In this document: positions 41,201 to 50,800 of the stretch, piece after piece
Position numbering within the stretch: position 1 is the first letter of the stretch
Layout: each line of letters starts with the position of its first letter
NCBI RefSeq assembly: GCF_032854445.1
Contig: NC_088298.1
Span: forward strand, 8,851,504-8,915,503
DNA: 64,000 bases
From: Liolophura sinensis
Lineage: Eukaryota > Mollusca > Polyplacophora > Chitonida > Chitonidae
Reading direction: 5' to 3'
The notes under the pieces: generated by a model
Databases searched by the model: none
Told to the model about the DNA's origin: nothing
The model's input: only the letters and a program-made list of their open reading frames with translations
Translations under genes and position numbers: made by a program

Positions 41201-44200
41201 AAATGTAACATTATGATCAGCACACTGGAGTAACACAGAAACATTTTATTTACTTCGGATCCAAAAAATAGTTTATTAAGTGGAAAAGTTTAAATTTTTC
41301 ATGGGAAGTAACTTCATTTACAGGTGTAACTCTACCTTGATTTACTACCCTTGATAATTTTTTTTTTTGTTTTTTTTAAATTGGCGATGAAAGGCATCCC
41401 CCATGATGTCATGATTTTCATTCGTTATTTAACAAAAATGATTTCAAGCGTTATTTAATGTAAGTCAGCTTGCAACAATGCTGAACCACCTTTGTAGATT
41501 TCTGTCAAGTAATCACCATACAACTGTGTTGCTGTTGTTTCGCCGAGATGAGACTGTTTGAAATGAAAGTGGATCATTTTCATCAGAGAAATTGCGAAAA
41601 TCTGCTAAAAACCCCATAAAACTTTCATGGTAGATTTTTTTATAAACATTATAAACGTTTTTTAGAATGTTTTTATTTTTTCTTAAGTAAATAATTTTGT
41701 CGCCAAAAACATTTGTAATTTATCAAATTTTATCGCCATTTCAAGAAAATGTTCTAAATTTGCAACAATGGCGAGTGCCAGACAATATTTTTAGACAAAC
41801 TAAGATTTTCAAGGAATTTCCAGGAGTATTTGTCTTTTTTAAGGACTTTCAAGTACTTGAAAATGAAATTGTATTTTTCAAGCACTTTCAAGGAGTTTCA
41901 AGGACTGTGCGCACCCTGTTCAACCTTTTCAACATCTAATTCACCTTTTTCAATGAAATCAATGCATACAATTATTATGACGACCACGCTACAAATGATT
42001 CATGTCACTAAAGATGCAGGCTTCATCAAACTGTGCACATTATTTCTCTTCACCTGTAGTTCCCTCAGAATGTTTCAAAATATTGGATGCAGGGGCACTT
42101 GAAAAGATTGACGATGCACTTGGCAACATTGAAGAATTCAGCTAACTATCTATTTGCATGTTCACTTAAATGGGTCTCAAGGCCATTTCAATTACAGCTG
42201 GACAGAACAGCAAAAGTACATGGATACAGGAGATAAGACGGCCCTGTGAATTAAAAGTTGACATTTTGTCGACTGAAATTTTTAAACAACATCCTCACTT
42301 GTTCATTAACTTGCGTTCTTTGCTTTTAATCTTTAACGCCATATTCAAATTGAAGACGTTATCATTTATACAATAGTGTTCCAAATCTGAATATTTTTTG
42401 TTCCGTTTTTGATGTTCTCGTTACCATATTGAAAACCTCAACCGTCTCGCATTTTCACCTTGTTCTCGCCACGATATGGCTGAAATAATGCCGATGTGGC
42501 GTCAAGCCATTATCATTCATTCATTCATTCATTCGACATCTGTTTTATGTATGCAAACACGAGCATCGTCCACTGCTTTTCGTCAACAACGCCTCACAAA
42601 CAGTGGGTGTGCAGAAATCTATAAATTCCCTTTCCAAGCTGTGGTTTTAAAACATTCTGAAAATGAGTCAGCGACAACCTAGATGACTCAATATGGAGGT
42701 TTTTCTCCACATTTTTTCTCTCAGATTTCGTTAAGAAGGGCGTGATCACCGATGTTCAAATCATTCAAAGATTTATCTCACCTGACAAGCTGTGAGATCA
42801 CTCTGTCCAGGTAAATCATTGTAGGTACCTGCAGGACAGTCTATGCTTGTAGTACCTCCTCCTTCACAACTGAAAACAGAGGCAAAATTAGGGGATACGT
42901 TACAGGGATGCTTGTGTTGATTTATAATAGGGAAATCTGATTCATGATTTACGTCTTACAAACCAATGTGTTAACAGTTGGACATTGGTCAGGCTTATTG
43001 GTTTAGGAAGAAGAGCAGATGAGGAAACCAGTCCGACATGAGAGGAAACCAGTCAGACATGAGAAGAAACCAGGAAGACATAAGAGGAACCAGTCAGACA
43101 TGAGAGGAAACCAGGCAGACATAAGAGGAGACTGGGCAGGCACAAGAGAAAACCAAACAGAGGTGAGAGGAAAACATTTTGTCATAAAAGGAAACCATGT
43201 AGACATAACGGGAAACTATGTAGACATAAATGAAAACCATGTAGACATAAATGAAAAACATGTTGACATAAAAGGAAACTTAACAGACATAAGAGGAAAA
43301 CAAGTAGATATAAGAGGAAAACAAGTAGACATACATGTAATGAAACAATGTGGGCATAAGAGGTCATCATGGAAATTTAATAGGAAACCAAGCAGGCATG
43401 AGAAGAAACCATGTAGACCTAAGAGGACGCCATGTTGATGTAAGAGGAAACCATGTAGATATAAGAGGCGACTGCGCAGGCATAAGAAGAGATCATGCAG
43501 GCAAAAGAGGAACTCAATATAAATGTGGTGAGAAATGAAGTCCAGGAGGAAATGAAGACAGAGGAAAAGAAAACCATAGTCACAAGAAGAAACCCGGTAA
43601 ATATAAGAGGAACTACAGCAGAGGAGGAAAACACACAGAGGAGGAAACTATGCAGACATAAGGGGAAACCATGCAGACATAAGAGGAAACCATGGAAACC
43701 ATGCAGACATAAGAGGAAACCATGCAGACATTAGAGAAAACCAGGTCGCTATGAGAGAATAAGGCAGAGGAGGAAATCAGGCAAATACACAAGGTACACT
43801 GTAACTAAGCAGACATGAGAAGAAACCAGCAGATAAAGAAGGAAATCGGGCAGACATAAGATACCATGTGGGGAAGGAAACCAGGTAAACATGACAACAA
43901 TCCCATCCATACAGGAGGAAATCATGCAGATAAAGAAGGAAATTTAATGGGTGAAACTAGGACGGGATAAACAATCATTGTTTATTTATCTGCATTAACC
44001 CCAGTACAAGAGATAACAATGTGAATGCTGGTCTGTAAGTGTCTGCCCCAGTCCACGTGCTGGTCTGTAAGTGTCTGCCCCAGTCCACGTGCTGGTCTGT
44101 AAGTGTCTGCCCCAGTCCACGCATATCATTACATACTATACACACATATTCTGTATTACTAAAAGTCCATTATCTAGAAGTATCCTGTCGGAGAAATATG

Positions 44201-47200
44201 CCACCCTCTTGGGTGGAAATCGTGAACCGAATCGTGGGAAATCTAACTGTAAATGGCTGCTACAAGAACTGGCCACACCTTGAAACTGCAACTCCGTGTT
44301 TAAAGATTACAATTATGCTGATCTCTGTTGCTATGCAGTTAAAAATCCATGGACTATTTTTATATCTTTATATAAAACAATTGCTATCAAAGACATTGTT
44401 GTCCTTTTATAAAACTTTCCGTTGTCGTAAGTCTATTTCAACACAATCACCCATGGAACCTATCATGAACCATAAATACCTTTTCTCAGTTTGCTGCGCA
44501 ATAGAGAAAAGAGAAATACATGGCTGCGCAGATATGTCACATACAAGTTATGTGTTAGAGATGGAAGAAAAGTGTAAAGTGCCGTGGAGACAAGCTAGAG
44601 GGAAGTCGTATACTTCCAAAAGTAAAGGACTTCTGGTAATACGTTTGAACTGAAAATACACAATTCTTATTACACGGCGTTAAGGTATCTGATACCTTTA
44701 TAAGGCCAAGGTCGAGCATGCAAAACCTATTCTCAATCCCTGGCTAGGAAACAAATTCTAGATGTAGCTGTGGATTTGTACATGTTATTTGATAGCTAGA
44801 TTTTGAAACTGGTGTTTATATTACATCTACCTGTATCTTGCACGCCTAGTGAGTATATATACAAGACACAACTCTACACATACTGGTGAAACAGGTAATC
44901 ATATAAGACTGTAGGCCATCAATCACACTTTGTTATCGTGTATAGCAGCTCGGCCAATATGTTGATACGGTTCGCTGCCAGTTACGTATCCGCTTTGAGC
45001 TGGTAATATAATACTACATTAACGAGAGAGATTAGTAAACAGACCATACCTGACATTACACACTCTCCGAAAACCTTATTCTATTGCACGGACATGTATA
45101 AATATTCTAATTAACTACCAATGAAACTCAAAAAATAACTAGAAAAAACATTTTTCAAGGATTAGAATTTGATGGCATCTTACATGTATGGGTTTCTCAT
45201 GGGTACCACACTTCCCCAGCTTTTTCGCACATAAAAGAGCAACTTTCAATGCAAATCATGCGCATTTTAATTGGATTTTGGAGACAAAAAAAACATTGGT
45301 TGGATGGGCCAGTTTCAGGGCTTCACAAAAAAGTATAATTTTATCAGTCAATACAGGATAACGTCTTCTAAGAATAAGCTTGAATAAACACCTTGAAAGG
45401 TTGAAGAATTACAGTAATGATAAAATAAAAATAAAATGTGGCTGATTTCTTAGATGTTTAACGGTAATGGTTAAAGTTTTATATGGTCACCTTAAAACCA
45501 AGCTTATACAATAGGGGTTTTGATTTCAAGTTTCTGGATAATGGACTAAGCACACAATGGTCACTTTCATAACTGGTCAGCTCATTGTGCTGGACTTACA
45601 GGCTCAGGACATTTAGCTGTCACTGTGACTACCACTAAAACAGGCATGAACAAATAGTACCGTAAATATGACAACAACGAAGCAGCCAGAAAAATGTTGT
45701 TTATTAGATTCCAGCTTATATAACATCAAAAATTATTTTATTTTCCCTAAAAATCTGGCTGAAAAAGTGCAAATTTTAAAGAGGCAAATAAAGGTCATAT
45801 ACTCTACGTTGTGATGCTGAAACTTATATTGTAGTATCTATAGTAGAAAGGTGATCCTATCCTCAAAACAAACCTAGCTCAATCTGCAGTTTTCTTCTGA
45901 ACACAATGTTAGGTCTGTCAAACACAGCCCGTGTACACACACTGTACTCTCTAGCTACATAATGCAGGCCTCGGATTTTACTTCACCATTTTTGACCAGT
46001 TGACCACTTGCACAAGGGGCAGCCATTAAAAACAAAAGCCTTGCCCAGAAGAAATCACATGCCTGAGAAATGTGGATGTGGGTTTATTATGACCCCTGTA
46101 ATGATAAATTTTACAGCTATGACACTCCATAAGGGACATTTTTAAAAAAAATTAATATCAAGCCTGGAAATATGCAGCAGTAGAAAGACAAATTATCCTG
46201 CACAAAATATTAATCTGACAATTTAAGAACCATGTTACAGGTACAGGACAAAACTGTCATGTAAACAACAATCTAACTTTTATAACGGTGTGTGTACAAT
46301 TAGGAGCAAATTTTTACAATCATTTCCTGAACCAAATTATTTTCAAACTTGAACAATAACTAAAATTCAATGGATTTAAGGTATTTATTCAGTTTGAATT
46401 AAAAAATGCCCCAACTGTCCTTCATGATATACACAATACACATCATGCTACTGTAATTAATTCCTTAACCCTTTCACCTCTTTGCGGATGTTTGTTCATG
46501 CTCATTCTTTACGGCTTTATTCTACACGTACACGTATGTAGTGTGTAGGCCGACAAAATTACTCTTTCTATGGAGCCTTTAAATTGACTAACCAAATCAA
46601 TATAGTTACCAGATATATAGCTATACCAATATATCTCCAAAATCCAATGAAAAAGGTTCATAAATCACACTGCAAATTAACTGCTCTTTCATATGCAAAA
46701 AATTTGAGGCTGTATATATGCGAGGCCCTAAGTATCATGAAAATACATTTAATATCTCCAGCTACAATACATGTAGGTCATGGGTTTCCTCTGGCGGGAA
46801 GAAACCTTGCACGGTTTCTTCCCACCATAATGCTGGCCACCATGGTAAATGCTAAATACTCTTGAGTACGGCGTAAAACGCCAATCAAATAAATACAGTA
46901 CAAGCATGTGCAGTATTAACACTTACAAAACAAGGGTGGGACAGAGAGATAATCTGGAAAATTGAATTTACAACAGTAATAATGCTGTATAGACGTCACT
47001 ACACTTGTGAGTCATGGCCCGAGTAGGAAGACACAGAAGGGTCAGTTCAGGGTACAGGCAAATACAGGTAGTTGATAACAAATCACCCTAAATAATAAGA
47101 CGCCCATTCGCCAAGATGGAAGGAAAACACACTGGGTGAAGTTATGACTTCCAAAATTTAATTTTTTTAAAATACTAGGCAATTACTATTTTTTAATACA

Positions 47201-47831
47201 TAACGGCCTACATTATTTTTACAGATATAATGGTAGTTACCAGGGACTCCTAAATTCTAATGTTATTTATTTATTTATTTATTTCATTGGTGTTTTATGC
47301 CGTACTCAAGAATATTTCACTTATACGACGGCGGTCAGCATTATGGTGGGTGGAAACCGGGCACAGCCCAGGAGAAACCCACGATCATCCGCAGGTTGCT
47401 GCAGACCTTCCCACGTATGCCTAAATTGTAATGAACAGCCTATGTTATTCCTGCAGATATTACAGTAGTTACTAGGGATTGTCAATTCCAATGAACTCCT
47501 TTACTTATTTTTACAGATATTACGGTAGTTACTATGGATTCCTAAATTAAAGTGAACAGCCTATGTTATTTCTACAGATTTTACAACAGTTACTAGGGAT
47601 TGTTAAATTATATCTCCTCTTATTTTTAAAGATATTACGGTACAGAGTAAGGCTATATCACACCTTAGCAAATAAGATCTGAAAGCTTCTTTTACTGTTC
47701 AAGTACAGTGACCTGTCCCTTACCACACATACCCCCTGCTGTGAATTCCTACCAGCCTATTGTGTATTAAAACCACTATCAGAAGATGAACTCAATAAAT
47801 AAAGAAATCAATGATCCTTCAGAAGTCAATA

Positions 47832-47864
<33 letters not shown>

Positions 47865-50800
47865 TATGACGAAGCTAACTAAGACCAGACATGTAGGTTT
47901 CACTGGTAAACAATAAAAAAGAAACTGTGTTTTGATTTCTGAATGACAGGATGTCTTCTTTTTTCATCTCTTTACTTCCTAGGCATTTTCAACAGCTACC
48001 ACGATAAAACCTTAAAATCTTCCGTTTAACTTTTTTTTGTCACATGTAGGAAACCAGCCGGATATATAAATATGATGCTTTCATAAGTACAAAGAAATAA
48101 TTCCATCGTAGATTTATCCAGATTCTGATAATCCTACAGTTTGTCTCATTTGTATGCATGAAAATTTTCCAAGGCCAATGCTTTCACAAAACTTATGATC
48201 TGGGGCCTTAGGAATGGTTTAGGTTGTAATTTCTAGGGCCACAGGAAAAGTTTAGGCTGTAATGTCTGGATCCTTGGGAAGGGTTTAGGCTGTAATGTCT
48301 GGATCCTTGGGAAAGGTTTAGGCTGTAATTTCTGGGGCCTTAGGAAAGGTTTAGGCTGTCATTTCTGGGGCTATAGGAAAGGTTTAGGCTGTAATGTCTG
48401 GATCCTTGGGAAAGGTTTAGGCTGTAATTTCTGGGGCCTTGGGAAATATTTAGGCTGTAATTTCTGGGGCCATAGGAAAGGTTTAGGCTGTAATGTCTGG
48501 ATTCTTGGGAAAGGTTTAGGCTGTAATGTCTGGGGCCACAGGAAAGGTTTAGGCTGTAATTTCCAGCCATTTTTATATCCCAAGAAGAAAGCAGATGATC
48601 TTTTGTTTTGTCTGTTAAGCCAAATTAAATGCTACAAATTAAGAAATTAAAAAACAACCATTTCACATATGACCCCCTGGAATGGGAATTAAATGTATAT
48701 TTATGTATCTTCATTATTATCATTCTACCTAAATGAAAAAAATGCGTCAAAACCAGCACAGAATTAAACAGTTCGTCAAACTTGGCGACAAAATCAAAGT
48801 TTGTCTATTTTAAACATACTGAGTACATGGGTCTTGAAAACACACATTCAAGACAGAGTAACTATTTTCAAGCATTTTTTCACTGATATACTGATTATTA
48901 GAATTGAATCCACATATGAAAAAAAGAGTAAAAACAGTACAGAGTTTAAAACAGCTCGTTAAACCTGGCAGATCCACTTCAGACTGGCGTTTTAGTTATT
49001 AGTTATTAACTCAGTTCTCAAAAAAAATTCCAATAGGTAGAGAGAATGGAGAGAAATGAAATTTAATACATGGCTCCAGAATATTGGTTGGGAAAGAAAG
49101 CCCAGCCCTGACTGTACACCTTGTCAACTCCGGTCTGCTGGCTGTCACAGGAGACAGACAACAGATCCTGTTTGCTAACTGTACCCATGTTTCTAACTCT
49201 GCCACCCCACTCCCCACACCCTCTGAACACCAGATGGGCAGCCTCATAAAACCTGTCTCTGTCCCAGATGGGAACTGGATCAAGTGTCCACTGGGGGCAA
49301 AATTTTTGGCCTAACTCATGGACTGCAGTCTAAATGTTGTGATCTAAATGCCAACTAAACAAATTTGAAAATCTATTCACATATGGAAACCAGAACTAAC
49401 AATCCGTTATTTGCCTTTAAAATTTCAAATTTCAAATTGCTGTGTTCAATACATGTGTTATATATTAATTAATTTATTTTTACTAATTTATGTAGTTATT
49501 TATTTCATTGGTGCTTGATCAAATATTTCAAGAATATTTTACTTACACAACGACAGTCACCATTATGGTGCAAGCAAACTGCTGTGTGACATGGACGAAG
49601 ACAATGTTTTTTAACAAAACTTATATGATTCTATGGTAGTTATATACCTGCTGTTAATAACAAAAGTATGTACTAATACTTCCACTGGTACAGTCATGTC
49701 TAATGCCTATAAAGACTCAACACTCGATTAACTGCCTCACTTTTTTTTTTTTTGGACAATTGCCAACTAAACAGTCATAAGACTATATAGGCATGAGACC
49801 AGCACCATAAAGGGCCTCACAGTTTCTGCTCAGGCCATTATGGGTTTATCTATAAAATACTTATATTGTTTACACACAGGGACCAAGGGACGCATCTAGA
49901 TGATCATTAACTTCAGAGTGTCTATCTCTTCCACCAACATAGCTAATACAAACACCAATACCATTAGGGTTCATGCAAGTTCATACTAGATCACTCGATT
50001 TGCATGTAATTCAGAAGAAAAGTGTAATTCTCTACGTCATATTGGCATACAAAATCAACAATTTTTTGGGTGGAGATTAGTCCCGTGAAGATAGAAAATA
50101 AAATTCTATGTGGCTTATAAATTTATTTCTTCCTTTTTTTTTTCTTTTTTATTTCCTTCTTTTTTTATTTATATTTTAGAGGGAAAAATTTATTCCCTCT
50201 GCATAAAGGACAACCTGTGAACAAAATTTTATCCAAATGCACGCATACATTTTTGTGTCTGCTGTGACAGCAGACAAATGCACACCAAAAACCTCTTTTG
50301 GCGGAGGAAAATACGACTTCACTAATAAGCCTGGCTAATTGAGACATCAAATTTAACTCAAGATCTTTTATCTCACCCATCAACCAATTACTTTGGCGTA
50401 AACTCTGCTGGAGTTTCGAGTTGTCATTAAAGGTATAATTGTACAGTTTTACTGTATCATGTGACTTGTGGAAAATGTTAGGTAAGTTTTGATCACATTT
50501 ATGTATGTCGATCACCTGTCTCGACATGTTCCAGAGGCACAAATGACACGCTTTCCTTTAGGATCTTCTCAAGTCCACAAACCCTCAATTTTCTTCATCG
50601 TACCTTCACTCAAAGTAACTTTTTTCAGGCACCCCTGTTACACTAAATGTGGTCATAGTTGACTGACATTTATTACGGGTCACTTGGAGGCTTTTATACT
50701 TTTTTTTTGCCTTTAGCGATAAAAGAGTTCCAATTCGAAACTTCTCTATTCATTTTGTCCTGATTGTTATGTTTTTACCCGTTACACCAAAAGTCCCAGG

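Noticed and set aside
43010-43740. Plus-strand frames with RHKRKPCRH-type basic repeats
   Set aside because: Translation of the purine-rich minisatellite. No gene structure around it.
44039-44653. 204-residue plus-strand open frame in intron 2
   Set aside because: No recognisable domain. It starts in a tandem repeat, and its start and composition look random.
49011-49314. Overlapping open frames with proline/serine-rich products in intron 2
   Set aside because: No recognisable domain on either strand, no splice sites that would connect in phase, and no cysteine modules.
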